Shown here: positions 20,667 to 37,272 of the stretch, in pieces
How positions within the stretch are numbered: the first letter of the stretch is position 1
Layout of the letters: each line of letters opens with the position of its first letter
Assembly (NCBI GenBank): GCA_003248865.1
Contig: QFPK01000016.1
Location: 62,001 to 126,000 of the forward strand
Source: Sphingomonas sp.
GTDB taxonomy: Bacteria > Pseudomonadota > Alphaproteobacteria > Sphingomonadales > Sphingomonadaceae
Reading direction: 5' to 3'
Length of the DNA: 64,000 nt
Notes under the pieces: model-generated
What the model was told of the DNA's origin: nothing
Database searches by the model: none
What the model saw: only the letters and a program-made list of their open reading frames with translations
Translations under genes and position numbers: made by a program

Positions 20667-20874
20667 GGCCACAAGTGGCCCTGACGCAGAAGGGCGTCAA
20701 GGCCGCAGGCGGCTGTGATTAGCGCAAAGCGCTAACTCACAGACTCGCAGAAGGCCCGGCCGGCGGAATCGGCGATCTCTATCGCCGATCCGTCCGACGA
20801 GTCCGGCTTTGCCGGACCCCTTCTTCTTTTTTCTTCTTAGAATCCAAGCCGGACTCGCGCGGCTCAGCCGCGCG
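20667..20874. repeat. Run of consecutive palindromes between ssrA and sspB
   Basis: At least six inverted repeats stand almost end to end: 20667-20680 (GGCCAC/GTGGCC), 20682-20699 (TGACGC/GCGTCA), 20702-20713 (GCCG/CGGC), 20714-20741 (one bulge; AGCGC/GCGCT core), 20768-20789 (ATCGGCGAT/ATCGCCGAT), 20801-20817 (GTCCGGC/GCCGGAC) and 20856-20874 (CGCGCGGC/GCCGCGCG). GAGTCCGGC at 20799 also pairs with GCCGGACTC at 20848. A pyrimidine tract (20818-20837) lies between the last two. They may be intergenic palindromic repeats or RNA-processing and termination structures after ssrA. Confidence 0.7.
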
Positions 20875-20911
20875 GCCGGCCCTCAACGTCAGCAGATCAT
20901 CGCCAAAGCAG

Positions 20912-21265
20912 TTGGGGGGTTCTGTTGCCCGGCCCCCCCAGGCCGCTGGAATCCGATTCTGTTACCGGGTTCGGCCCGAACCCTGCTCAAGCCTAATAAC
21001 CAAGGGCGTTAGCCCAACAGGTTACGCAGCAATCGCAAATGCCTCGTTGTCGTTGGCATTTGTAGGTTTTGAACAGTTTAACGGCGTTTTCAGGCCGGGC
21101 AAAAATACCGTCGTTCCGCACACGTCTATCCTGGTTCGGCCCCGTCAGAGCCAGCCATCCCTCTCAGGAACAGGCCGGTTTTGGTGGAGCCGCCGGGTAC
21201 TGCCCCCGGGTCCGCTGTGAGTACTGGTACGGCATCATTCATCACCATCTCCGCCCGAAGGCGGC
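20912..21265 (-). ncRNA. ssrA: Two-piece (circularly permuted) tmRNA
   Basis: Both pieces are recognisable on the minus strand. The acceptor piece ends with the T-arm and acceptor strand CGGCTCC-A-CCA, its CCA at 21184-21182. The coding piece begins GGGGCCG at 21143; GGGGCCG pairs with CGGCTCC with one G-U. The tag frame 21057-21022 reads ANDNEAFAIAA then TAA, a standard ClpXP-degron tag ending in IAA. ATGCCGT in the acceptor piece pairs with ACGGTAT in the coding piece (helix P2). About 38 bases between CCA and GGGG are the excised spacer. The outer ends (near 21250-21265 and 20912-20940) are estimates. Permutation is typical of alphaproteobacteria. Confidence 0.93.
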
Positions 21266-21271
21266 AGCGCG

Positions 21272-21300
21272 GATATAGATGTCATCGCCCCGAAATGTAA
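21272..21300 (-). promoter_or_regulatory. Promoter of ssrA
   Basis: On the minus strand TTACAT (21300-21295) and TATATC (21277-21272) are 17 bases apart, just after the glycosyltransferase stop, with a start expected near 21265. The same TATATC -10 hexamer occurs at the rpoB promoter. Confidence 0.55.
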
Positions 21301-21309
21301 GGGCTGCGA

Positions 21310-22458
21310 TTATCGGTGCTCGGTCAGCCGGAAATAGCGGTCGATCACCGCATCGTTGATCGCATCCCAGTCATAGGCCTGGGCCCGCACGAAACTCGCC
21401 TCGCCATGCGCCCGGCGCAGGTCGGGGCGCCGCACATAGGCTTCCAGCGCATCGGCATAGGCGCCGATATCGCCCGGCGGCACCAGCCGGCCAGAGGCGC
21501 CGTCCGCCACCAGCGACGTCGCGCCAGTCGCCATCGCGGCCACAGGCGGTACGGCGCAAGCCATTGCCTCCAGCGTCACATTGCCAAAGGTCTCGGTCAC
21601 GCTGGGGTTCAGGAACATGTCGAACCCGGCATAGGCCCGCCCCAGGTCGCGGCCGGTCTGGAAACCCAGGAATACCCCGTCCGGCACCTCCGCCTCGAAC
21701 TCCTCGCGCGCCGGGCCGTCGCCCACCACCATCAGCCGGTGTTCCACCCCACGCGTCCGCAACTCGGCCGTGATGGCCGCCACCACGTCCAGCCCCTTTT
21801 CCCGCACCAGACGCCCCACGAAACCGATCACCGGCACGTCGTCGGCAATGCCCAGCCCGCGCCGCCAGCCCATGTCGCGCGCCAGCGGACTGAAGATCTG
21901 CCGGTCCACGCCCCGGCTCCAGATCCGCACCTTTTCCGAATAGCCCTCGGCCCGCAGCACATCGGCCATGCTGTCGGACGGCGCATAGATTTCGGTCAGG
22001 TCGCCGTAAAAGCTCTTCAGCAACCGCTCCACGCCGCGCCGGATGAAACCCATCTTGTAATAATCGAAATAGGTCTCGAACCGGGTGTGCACGGACGCCA
22101 CCACCGGCAGCCCCTGCCCCTGCCCCCATTTCTTGGCATCATGCCCCAGCCAGTCCGGCGCAGACAGATGCACGATGTCGGGATCGAACGTCTCCAGGTC
22201 CGCCTTCACCGCCCGCGGCAACCCCAGCGCCACCCGATACTCGCCCCGGCCGGGGATCGGCACAGACGGCACACCGATCAGCGTCCCGGTCGGCTCGAAG
22301 GCGGGGTGGTCAACCACCGGCGCATAAATGCGCACATCCAGCCCGCGCGCGATCATCCGCCCCACAAGCCGGTTCAGCGCCTGATTGGCGCCATCCTTCA
22401 CATAATTATAATTGCCCGAGAACAGCGCAACGCGCAGCGGCCGAGATCCGACTTCCAT
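21310..22458 (-). CDS. Glycosyltransferase family 4 (GT-B)
   Basis: A 382-residue GT-B enzyme. The N-terminal RVALFSGNYNYVKDGANQALNRLVGRMIARGLDVRIYAP is the acceptor-side Rossmann fold; the C-terminal VIGFVGRLVREKGLDVVAAI, MVVGDGPAREEF and PSVTETFGNVTLEAMACAVPPVAA contain the E-x7-E donor-sugar motif. It resembles alpha-mannosyltransferases or glycolipid glycosyltransferases such as GDP-mannose-dependent MgtA types. Donor and acceptor cannot be told from sequence. It acts at the cytoplasmic membrane face, with no membrane segment predicted. It is on the same strand as, and upstream of, ssrA. Confidence 0.9.
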   Translation of the reverse strand: MEVGSRPLRVALFSGNYNYVKDGANQALNRLVGRMIARGLDVRIYAPVVDHPAFEPTGTLIGVPSVPIPGRGEYRVALGLPRAVKADLETFDPDIVHLSAPDWLGHDAKKWGQGQGLPVVASVHTRFETYFDYYKMGFIRRGVERLLKSFYGDLTEIYAPSDSMADVLRAEGYSEKVRIWSRGVDRQIFSPLARDMGWRRGLGIADDVPVIGFVGRLVREKGLDVVAAITAELRTRGVEHRLMVVGDGPAREEFEAEVPDGVFLGFQTGRDLGRAYAGFDMFLNPSVTETFGNVTLEAMACAVPPVAAMATGATSLVADGASGRLVPPGDIGAYADALEAYVRRPDLRRAHGEASFVRAQAYDWDAINDAVIDRYFRLTEHR

Positions 22459-22500
22459 AGCCGCCCGCTAGAACCGGACTGTGGCGGGGATGCGGCAAAA

Positions 22501-24723
22501 TCACTCAGCTTTTGTCACCCCGTTTCCGCTGCCCGCAACAGCGTTCAGGCGCCGGATCAGAACGCGCTGATCACCGCCATGAACCGGCTGCGCCGTCTCC
22601 GGCCGCGCCGCCACCAGCGCGCGGGCCGCATCGCCCGCCCCATGGCGAACGCTGCGCCAGCTCAGCTCAGGCAGCGCACCATCCGCTTTCAGAACCAGCT
22701 GCACATCCAGTGTCCGGCAGCTGCGACCATTGCAGACAATGCGGGTCGGCACGCCCATGATCTTCACCGGTTCACCCTGCACGGTCACGCCCTCGATAAC
22801 CTCACCCGCGTCGATCAGCAGATCCTGACGATCCGCCGTCTCGTCCTGCAAGCTAATGCGCAACAGGCGCCGGCCATCCTTCGCCTGGCCGCTGCTGACA
22901 GAGGCCCTCCCCTCGTCCACCAGCCGGGGCGCGGGGGCTTCCCAGTTCTCGCCCTTCTCCCCACCCGGAGAGAAGGCGGCAACGGCCGCCATCGCAGGCG
23001 GAACCGGCCCGTTGGCAGGCAGCCGGAACAGCGCCGCACCATCCTCATCCTGATGCACGACCGACAGGTGCCGGGGCGAATCAACGCTGTAGGCCGGCAC
23101 CAGCAAAGCCGCCGCCGTCGCCCCCAGCGTCACCACAGCCGCCGCCGCCGGCAGCAGCCACCGGCGCGAGCCCATCACCGGCATAAAGAACAGGAAGATG
23201 AAGATGACCAACAGGCTGACGAACGCAGCCTGCTCAGGGAACAACCCGTCCTCCAGCAGCCCCGCCAGCGGCAGCGCGATCAGCGCGAACAGAAACGCCC
23301 CGACCAACAGCAGCGGCACCACCATCCAGCGCAACGGGCGCAGCAGCGATGCAATCGCGGCCGCGATCACAGGGATCAGCGGCCAGGCGGAAAAGATCGT
23401 GGCACCGGGCACGAAATAGAAAGCCGCCAGCGTCAGCACGGCCAACCAGATCCAGGCGGCGGCTGCCATGCGAACGGCAGAACGCTCACGCAGCAAGGCA
23501 ATGATGGTCGCCGCCACCGCCAGACCGGCAGCCGCACCGGCCAGCCGGATCGCCTCAGGCCAGGCAGTCGCATAGGCATCTTCCGGCCGCAGCGCCGCCA
23601 CCAGCATCGCCAGCCCCATCGCGGCGCCCACCCCGCCCACCAGTGCCAGCGGCGGCACAAGGATCGATGTCCAGCGCCCTTCGCCCCGATTCCGCCGGAA
23701 CAGCAACAGCGCCGCTGCAAGCCCCAGTGCAGACACCAGCGCCCCCGCCCATTGCGGCATCGTCACAGTCAGTTGGCGTGCGATGTCCGTGAACAGCAGT
23801 TGCCGCTCCTCGCCGGCGGACGGATGGTCGGCAAACCCCTGCACCGCCGCCAGCGCACTCGCGCCCATATGCTGCACAGAGCGGCGATCCAGATGCGCCA
23901 GATCGTCCAGCGGCGTGTGATAGCGTTTGCCCCCGCCGATGATCGCATAATTGGCCGCGTCGATGCCCAGCGGCAGCAGCACGGTCAGATCGGTATCATT
24001 GGGCAGGATCTCATAGAAATTTGTGGCGAGCGCATTGGCGGACGCCTTCTGCCCCCCGGCGATCAGCGCCTCGATATCGTGCGAATTGGGCTTGCTGGTC
24101 TGGAACATGCTGGCACCGCCGCTGGTGCCCCGCGCCTCCAGATTCACCACCGCCGCAACCTGCTCGCGCAGCGGATCATGCGCCGCAAAGGCGGCCGCCC
24201 CCACCAACCCCACTTCCTCGGCATCCGTCAGCATCACCAGCACAGGCTTCGCCAGCGGCTTGCCCTTCAGCAGTCCCGCCACCTCCAGCGCGATGGCCAC
24301 GCCGATGCCGTCGTCTCCCGCACCTGGTCCAGCCGGCACAGAATCATAATGTGCCGTCAACATCACGGCCCCCTCACCGGGGGGCGTTATCCAGAACAGG
24401 ATGTTGCGCGGCTTCGCGCAACTGGCGAAGCCCTCCCGGATGGAACTGCAATGAAAGCGTTCCCGAATAATGGGCTCAAAACCAAGCGCGCGGATCTGCG
24501 CCAGCAGCCGCGTCTCCACAGCATCATTGGCGTCGCTGTCCGTCGGGTGCGGGCGCTCATCGCCCAGAATCACGGCCAGTCGGGCAACCGCACGATCAGC
24601 CTGAAATTCGCTATCCACATGCGCCGGCGCCATCACACCAACCGGCCGCACCGTCCACAGCAGCAGCAGCAAGCCCAGCAGCAACAGCCCCCACCAGGAT
24701 TTCACGCGATTCAATTGCGGCAT
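22501..24723 (-). CDS. Membrane-integrated M28-family metallopeptidase
   Basis: About 740 residues. An N-terminal membrane segment (WWGLLLLGLLLLLWTVRPVGV) anchors a periplasmic M28 aminopeptidase domain: TAHYDSVPAGPGAGDDGIGVAIALEVAGLL (His and Asp zinc ligands), MLTDAEEVGLVGAAAF (catalytic Glu and bridging ligand) and RYHTPLDDLAHLD (last His). Eight or so membrane helices follow (about residues 340-560), then a soluble C-terminal domain containing CNGRSCRTLDVQLVL. The architecture resembles the eukaryotic ER/vacuolar M28 peptidases. ATG 24723 is preferred over a start 16 codons upstream. The substrate is unknown. Confidence 0.87.
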   Translation of the reverse strand: MPQLNRVKSWWGLLLLGLLLLLWTVRPVGVMAPAHVDSEFQADRAVARLAVILGDERPHPTDSDANDAVETRLLAQIRALGFEPIIRERFHCSSIREGFASCAKPRNILFWITPPGEGAVMLTAHYDSVPAGPGAGDDGIGVAIALEVAGLLKGKPLAKPVLVMLTDAEEVGLVGAAAFAAHDPLREQVAAVVNLEARGTSGGASMFQTSKPNSHDIEALIAGGQKASANALATNFYEILPNDTDLTVLLPLGIDAANYAIIGGGKRYHTPLDDLAHLDRRSVQHMGASALAAVQGFADHPSAGEERQLLFTDIARQLTVTMPQWAGALVSALGLAAALLLFRRNRGEGRWTSILVPPLALVGGVGAAMGLAMLVAALRPEDAYATAWPEAIRLAGAAAGLAVAATIIALLRERSAVRMAAAAWIWLAVLTLAAFYFVPGATIFSAWPLIPVIAAAIASLLRPLRWMVVPLLLVGAFLFALIALPLAGLLEDGLFPEQAAFVSLLVIFIFLFFMPVMGSRRWLLPAAAAVVTLGATAAALLVPAYSVDSPRHLSVVHQDEDGAALFRLPANGPVPPAMAAVAAFSPGGEKGENWEAPAPRLVDEGRASVSSGQAKDGRRLLRISLQDETADRQDLLIDAGEVIEGVTVQGEPVKIMGVPTRIVCNGRSCRTLDVQLVLKADGALPELSWRSVRHGAGDAARALVAARPETAQPVHGGDQRVLIRRLNAVAGSGNGVTKAE

Positions 24724-24794
24724 TCGCACCCCGGCCCATGCTGCGGCAGCACCATGCAGCCGTTGTCGCAACCAGCATCAGGCAAACGGCCCCA

Positions 24795-24827
24795 TAAGAA
24801 AACCCCCCGCGGCAGCGCCGCAGGGGG
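24795..24827 (-). terminator. Rho-independent terminator of rpoBC
   Basis: On the minus strand, about 30 bases after the rpoC stop, an 11-bp stem with one mismatch (CCCCC-T-GCGGC / GCCGC-G-GGGGG), loop GCT, is followed by TTTTCTTAT. This is the clearest intrinsic terminator in the window. Confidence 0.88.
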
Positions 24828-24855
24828 TAATTCAATCCGTCGCTGGTCAGCCTTC

Positions 24856-29049
<4,194 letters not shown>

Positions 29050-29098
29050 AACTTCTCCTCACCCCCTGACTGAAGGGGGTTGATCAGATTCAGATGGA

Positions 29099-33259
<4,161 letters not shown>

Positions 33260-33429
33260 GTGGCAGATGTCCTTCGCTCAAAAATCCTGTGCGCAGTTCA
33301 GACACGAAAAGCCGCAATGCCAAGGGGTTAGCCCCGGCAGCGGCTTTGCGCAGTCTCGAACACACCATGGCCCATGCGTGAAGGCGCTGCGCGACGGCAC
33401 CTTCTGTCCCGAACTGTGGTGAGGCGCGG

Positions 33430-33458
33430 GATATAGGCAGGCTGTAGGAAAGTGTAAA
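33430..33458 (-). promoter_or_regulatory. Promoter of rpoBC
   Basis: TTTACA (33458-33453) and TATATC (33435-33430) are separated by exactly 17 bases, just beyond the stop of the upstream VWA gene. Transcription would start near 33424 and leave a leader of about 165 bases before the rpoB ATG. Confidence 0.7.
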
Positions 33459-33467
33459 GGGCCGCCC

Positions 33468-35252
33468 TCACTTGCGCAGGGCCGCGCCCCCTTCCGCCAG
33501 AACGGCTTCCGCCTTCGGGATCAGCGCGATGAACTCCGCCCGTTCGCCGAAGGGATCGTCCCCCTTCGCCCCGGCCGCCAACGCCGCCACATCCTTCAGC
33601 CCATAACCCGCCGCCAGATGCGGGGACCCACGCAACCGCTCGCCGAAACCGGCCACAGCCACCGCCCAGCGCGTGGCCTCCGGCGCATCCGCCAGCCGCG
33701 CCACATCAGCGCCCGGCGCGATCGCCCGCTCCATCAGCCGCGAGGCACTCTCGCCCGGCTTCTTGTAGCGGATCTTCAGGAAGCCATATTCGCCGCCCTT
33801 CCCCTTCACGGCAGCCGCCTTGCCATAACGCAGCGGATCGACAGAACCTTTCGCCCCCACCGGCACGATCTCATAGACGGCCGTCACCGACGCGCCCGAT
33901 CCCGCCTCACCGGCATCCACCCGGTCGTTGTTGAAATCCTCCCGCGCCAGCATGCGGGTTTCATAGCCGATCAGCCGATATTCCTTCACCGTCGCCGGGT
34001 TGAACTCCAGCTGGATCTTCACATCGTCGGCAATGGGGAACATGCCCTTGGCGAAGTCGGTCAGGAACAGCTTCCGCGCCTCCGCGATGCTGTCCACATA
34101 GGCGGCCGTGCCGTTCCCGTTCTGGGCCAGCGCCTGCATCATCACATCCTGATAATTGCCGCGCCCAAAGCCATAGACGGAGAGATAGACGCCGGATTTC
34201 CGCTGCTCCGACACCAGATCCTTCATCCGTTCGGGCGAGGAAACCCCCACGTTGAAATCACCGTCGGTCAGCAGCACCACCCGGTTGACCGCCTTCGGGT
34301 CAAAGCTGCGCCGCGCCAGATCATAGGCCAGCTGCAGCCCCTGCCCGCCCGCCGTGGAGCCGCCGGCGCGCAGGAAATCCAGCGCGCAGCGGATGCGCAG
34401 CTTCTGCGTGCCGTCCACCGGCTCCAACACCGCCCCTGCCGAACCGGCATAGGCCACGATGGAAACCCGGTCGCGCTGGTCCAGCTTGTCCACCAGCAGG
34501 CTCAGCGCCTGCTTCGCCAGCGGCAGCCGGTCCGGCCCCATCATCGATCCCGAGGTATCGACAAGGAACACCAGATTGAGCGGCGGCTCCGAGCCCTTCG
34601 GCAGCTGATAGCCCTGCAGGCCGATGTGCATCAGCTTGTGCCCGGGCGACCAGGGCGAGGGCACCAGCGTCACCGACGCCGCGAACGGGTCGCCCCCGGC
34701 AGACGGCGGCGCATAGCCATAGTCAAAATAGTTCAGCAGCTCCTCTACCCGCACGCTGTCGCGCGGCGGCTGCATGCCCCGGTTCAGCAGGCTGCGCACA
34801 TTGCTGTAGGCGGCCGTGTCCACATCGATGGAGAAGGTGGAGACCGGCGCCTCGGCCACCTGCCGCACGGGATTGGGCTGGGCACCCGGATAGCGTTCGG
34901 TATCCGGCCCCGGCATCGCCGCATCGGCAGTAACAAGGGCCGGAGAAGGCATCGCCACAGACGGCGGTGGTGGTGGCGGTGGTGCCGGTGGCGGCGGCGG
35001 AGGCGGCGCCACATGCAACAACGGCGGCCTGCTTCCGGATGTCCCACGCTTGTCCGCATTGGCGATCCGGCTTCCCGACACCACGAACGAACTGCCGGCC
35101 GCATCCGAATCCGGCACCCGGCCATAGCCGAACTGGGTGCAGATCTCGGCGGAGGGCGCCAGCCGCCCGGTCTCCGACTGAGCCGCAACCGGCCCCGGCA
35201 CGCCCAGCAGCGCAAGGGCAGACACCATCCCCACCAGATGCCGAATCGTCAT
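33468..35252 (-). CDS. Exported von Willebrand factor A-domain protein (YfbK-like)
   Basis: About 594 residues with a signal peptide (ALALLGVPGPVAAQ), a proline-rich linker (about residues 85-100), an N-terminal VWF-associated domain (VSTFSIDVDTAAYSNVRSLLNRGMQPPRDSVRVEELLNYFDYGY) and a VWA domain with an intact MIDAS motif DTSGSMMG plus TDGDFNVG. A C-terminal DUF3520-type domain ends the protein. Family members bind metal ions and protein partners in the periplasm; role unknown. ATG 35252 follows GGAGGG at eight bases; a GTG three codons earlier is too close to that site. The N-terminus carries VVSGSRIAN, resembling the start of TonB-receptor plugs. Confidence 0.88.
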   Translation of the reverse strand: MTIRHLVGMVSALALLGVPGPVAAQSETGRLAPSAEICTQFGYGRVPDSDAAGSSFVVSGSRIANADKRGTSGSRPPLLHVAPPPPPPPAPPPPPPPSVAMPSPALVTADAAMPGPDTERYPGAQPNPVRQVAEAPVSTFSIDVDTAAYSNVRSLLNRGMQPPRDSVRVEELLNYFDYGYAPPSAGGDPFAASVTLVPSPWSPGHKLMHIGLQGYQLPKGSEPPLNLVFLVDTSGSMMGPDRLPLAKQALSLLVDKLDQRDRVSIVAYAGSAGAVLEPVDGTQKLRIRCALDFLRAGGSTAGGQGLQLAYDLARRSFDPKAVNRVVLLTDGDFNVGVSSPERMKDLVSEQRKSGVYLSVYGFGRGNYQDVMMQALAQNGNGTAAYVDSIAEARKLFLTDFAKGMFPIADDVKIQLEFNPATVKEYRLIGYETRMLAREDFNNDRVDAGEAGSGASVTAVYEIVPVGAKGSVDPLRYGKAAAVKGKGGEYGFLKIRYKKPGESASRLMERAIAPGADVARLADAPEATRWAVAVAGFGERLRGSPHLAAGYGLKDVAALAAGAKGDDPFGERAEFIALIPKAEAVLAEGGAALRK

Positions 35253-35476
35253 TTTACGCACCCTCCCACCAATTCCGCCCGATCATTGGCATCCGAATAT
35301 GAACAGAAGCCGACAGAACCGCCCATCCGTCAGTCGATGCCGGGTCGAGAGAGACATGGCCTGACATGCTGTGCGACGCCCAACCGCTCACGCCTCATCA
35401 TCTGCCGCTCTATCCAGGGCTCCGGCTACCAGCATACCCGTGAGATGCACAGATTTGCCGATAATCGATAAATCGC

Positions 35477-35504
35477 TTGACGCTCGCACCAGAATGATTA
35501 TTGT
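35477..35504 (+). promoter_or_regulatory. Promoter of the DUF2975/XRE pair with nearby palindromic motifs
   Basis: TTGACG (35477-35482) and TATTGT (35499-35504) are 16 bases apart, 30 bases before the DUF2975 ATG. Several CGATA/TATCG half-sites flank it (around 35463, 35509 and 35521) and could bind the small XRE repressor. The rest of the 35253-35534 intergenic region shows nothing else clear. Confidence 0.45.
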
Positions 35505-35534
35505 TTTTCGATATGTGATGTATCGGAGATCAAT

Positions 35535-36059
35535 ATGCCAACCCCCTCTCCCCTGCCGCTCGCCGTCAGCCAGTTCCTCGCCACCGGCGGCCGTATCCTG
35601 TGCACAGTCATCGCGATCCTGCTTCTGGTCGTTGCCGTGCTGCTGGCCGTCGCCTGGCCGGCCGTCATGGCCGAGACGATCGAACAGGGGATGAAGCTGA
35701 AGGTTGAAGACGTGCAGCCCTGGGCCAGTCTCGTCCTGTTCGGCGCTGCGGTCATGCTGGCGATGGCGGCGCGCATGTTCCACCGCCTCACCATGATCCT
35801 CAAGTCCGTTTCCGGCGGGGATCCGTTCACGGTCGATAACAGCCGCCGCCTCAGGCACATCGGCTGGCTGATGATCGGCATGCAGATCGTCGGCCTGCTC
35901 GTCGGATGGATCGGCACGCGCCTGCCGCCCAACCACAATATCGCAGCCGATTTCGATCTCTCGTTCAGCGGCCTGCTCGCAGCCTTCCTCGCCTTCGTCG
36001 TCGCCCAGCTGTTCGAACAGGCCCGCGCGATGCGCGAAGAGCTGGACGGCACGGTCTGA
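35535..36059 (+). CDS. DUF2975 membrane protein
   Basis: 174 residues with four hydrophobic segments: LCTVIAILLLVVAVLLAVAWPAVM, WASLVLFGAAVMLAMAARMFHRL, HIGWLMIGMQIVGLLVGWIG and FSGLLAAFLAFVVAQLFEQARAM. The spacing GGDPFTVDNSRRLRHIGWLMI after the second helix is the DUF2975 hallmark. Function is unknown; members are usually paired with a tiny XRE regulator, as here, where stop and start overlap in TGATG. Confidence 0.88.
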   Translation: MPTPSPLPLAVSQFLATGGRILCTVIAILLLVVAVLLAVAWPAVMAETIEQGMKLKVEDVQPWASLVLFGAAVMLAMAARMFHRLTMILKSVSGGDPFTVDNSRRLRHIGWLMIGMQIVGLLVGWIGTRLPPNHNIAADFDLSFSGLLAAFLAFVVAQLFEQARAMREELDGTV

Positions 36060-36268
36060 TGCCGGTCGTCGTCCGCCTGGACGATCTCCTCCACGCCCGC
36101 CGCATGACGCTGACGGAGCTGTCGGAGCAGGTCGACATCACGCTCGCCAACCTCTCCATCCTGAAGACAGGCAAGGCCAAGGCAATCCGCTTCTCCACGC
36201 TGGAGGCGATCTGCCAGGCGCTGGATTGCCAACCCGGAGACCTGCTCGGCTTCACGCCCGAAGATTGA
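36059..36268 (+). CDS. Small XRE-family (Cro/CI) transcriptional regulator
   Basis: A 69-residue stand-alone helix-turn-helix: LDDLLHARRMTLTELSEQVDITLANLSILKTGKAKAIRFSTLEAICQALDCQPGDLLGFTPED. It matches YozG-like minimal XRE proteins found beside DUF2975 genes. It starts at ATG 36059 inside the DUF2975 stop, so the two are translationally coupled. It may autoregulate the pair. Confidence 0.9.
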   Translation: MPVVVRLDDLLHARRMTLTELSEQVDITLANLSILKTGKAKAIRFSTLEAICQALDCQPGDLLGFTPED

Positions 36269-36302
36269 GTTCAGCGCTCCACCCCTCAGGAGCGCATGAA
36301 GA

Positions 36303-36332
36303 AAGGGGCGGCCTCTCGCGAGGCCGCCCCTT
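36303..36332. terminator. Bidirectional terminator between XRE gene and rplL
   Basis: A perfect 13-bp stem (AAGGGGCGGCCTC / GAGGCCGCCCCTT) with loop TCGC lies between convergent genes, 26 bases after the rplL stop. A short A/T flank is present on each side. Confidence 0.8.
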
Positions 36333-36357
36333 CCCAATTCCGAAAGCTTCGAAGAGC

Positions 36358-36738
36358 TTACTTGAGTTCGACGGTCGCGCCGGCTTCCTCGAGTTGCTTC
36401 TTGATCTTCTCGGCTTCGTCCTTGTTCACGCCTTCCTTGACGGCCTTCGGAGCGGATTCCACAAGGGTCTTCGCTTCGGTCAGGCCCAGGCCGGTGATGG
36501 CGCGGACTTCCTTGATGACGTTGATCTTCTTGCCACCGTCGCCGGTGAGGATCACGTCGAACTCGGTCTTTTCTTCGGCGGCCGGGGCAGCAGCGCCACC
36601 AGCACCCGGGGCAGCGGCCACGGCCACGGCCGCAGCGGCGGAAACGCCCCACTTTTCTTCGAGCAGCTTGGACAGCTCAGCAGCTTCCAGCACGGTCAGA
36701 GCGGACAGCTCTTCAACGATCTTGTTCAGGTCAGCCAT
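36358..36738 (-). CDS. rplL: 50S ribosomal protein L7/L12
   Basis: 126 residues: an N-terminal dimerisation domain (ADLNKIVEELSALTVLEAAELSKLLEEKWGV), an Ala/Pro-rich hinge, and a C-terminal domain (KTEFDVILTGDGGKKINVIKEVRAITGLGLTEAKTLVESAPKAVKEGVNKDEAEKIKKQLEEAGATVELK) that recruits translation factors. It forms the L8 stalk complex with L10, encoded 18 bases upstream. Confidence 0.99.
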   Translation of the reverse strand: MADLNKIVEELSALTVLEAAELSKLLEEKWGVSAAAAVAVAAAPGAGGAAAPAAEEKTEFDVILTGDGGKKINVIKEVRAITGLGLTEAKTLVESAPKAVKEGVNKDEAEKIKKQLEEAGATVELK

Positions 36739-36756
36739 TGAAATTCTCCTAATCTA

Positions 36757-37272
36757 TCAGGCAGCTTGGCTGTCGCCATAAGCCGCAAACACGCGCGCCA
36801 GCTTCGCGGCCGGGGCCGTCGACAGTTGCGCAATCTTGGTCGCAGGTGCCTGCAACAGGCCCACCAGCTTCGCCCGGAGCTCGTCCAGCGACGGCAGTTC
36901 GGCAAGCGCCTTCACACCGTTCGCATCAAGCATCGTGCCCGCCATCGAAGCGCCGACAATTTCAAACTTGTCGGTGGTCTTCGCGAACTCGATTGCGATC
37001 TTTGCAGCCGCAACCGGGTCGACGGACGTGGCAAGACCCACAGGGCCGACCAGAAGCTGGCCGATGTCCTGATAGGGCGTGCCTTCCAAGGCAATGCGGG
37101 CAAGCCGGTTCTTCGTCACCTTGAACTGCGCACCAGCTCCACGCATCCGCGTGCGCAGGTCGGAAACCTGCGCGACGGTCAGGCCATGGTTGCGGGTAAT
37201 CACCACAACCTGGGTCTCACCCAGCGTCTGTGCGAGTTTGGCGACCAGTTCTTTCTTCTGGTTCCGATCCAT
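36757..37272 (-). CDS. rplJ: 50S ribosomal protein L10
   Basis: 171 residues: MDRNQKKELVAKLAQTLGETQVVVITRNHGLTVAQVSDLRTRMRGAGAQFKVTKNRLARIALEGTPYQDIGQLLVGPVGLA is the L10 globular domain that binds 23S rRNA, and the C-terminal helix anchors L7/L12 dimers. ATG 37272 is chosen because AAGGAG lies five bases before it; a GTG two codons earlier would be too close. L10 (with L12) usually represses its own leader. Confidence 0.98.
   Translation of the reverse strand: MDRNQKKELVAKLAQTLGETQVVVITRNHGLTVAQVSDLRTRMRGAGAQFKVTKNRLARIALEGTPYQDIGQLLVGPVGLATSVDPVAAAKIAIEFAKTTDKFEIVGASMAGTMLDANGVKALAELPSLDELRAKLVGLLQAPATKIAQLSTAPAAKLARVFAAYGDSQAA

Noticed and set aside
20801..20837. Plus-strand intrinsic terminator (GTCCGGC hairpin followed by a T/C tract)
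   Set aside because: It looks right in form, but no plus-strand gene precedes it; both neighbours are transcribed from the minus strand. Kept only as part of the palindrome run.
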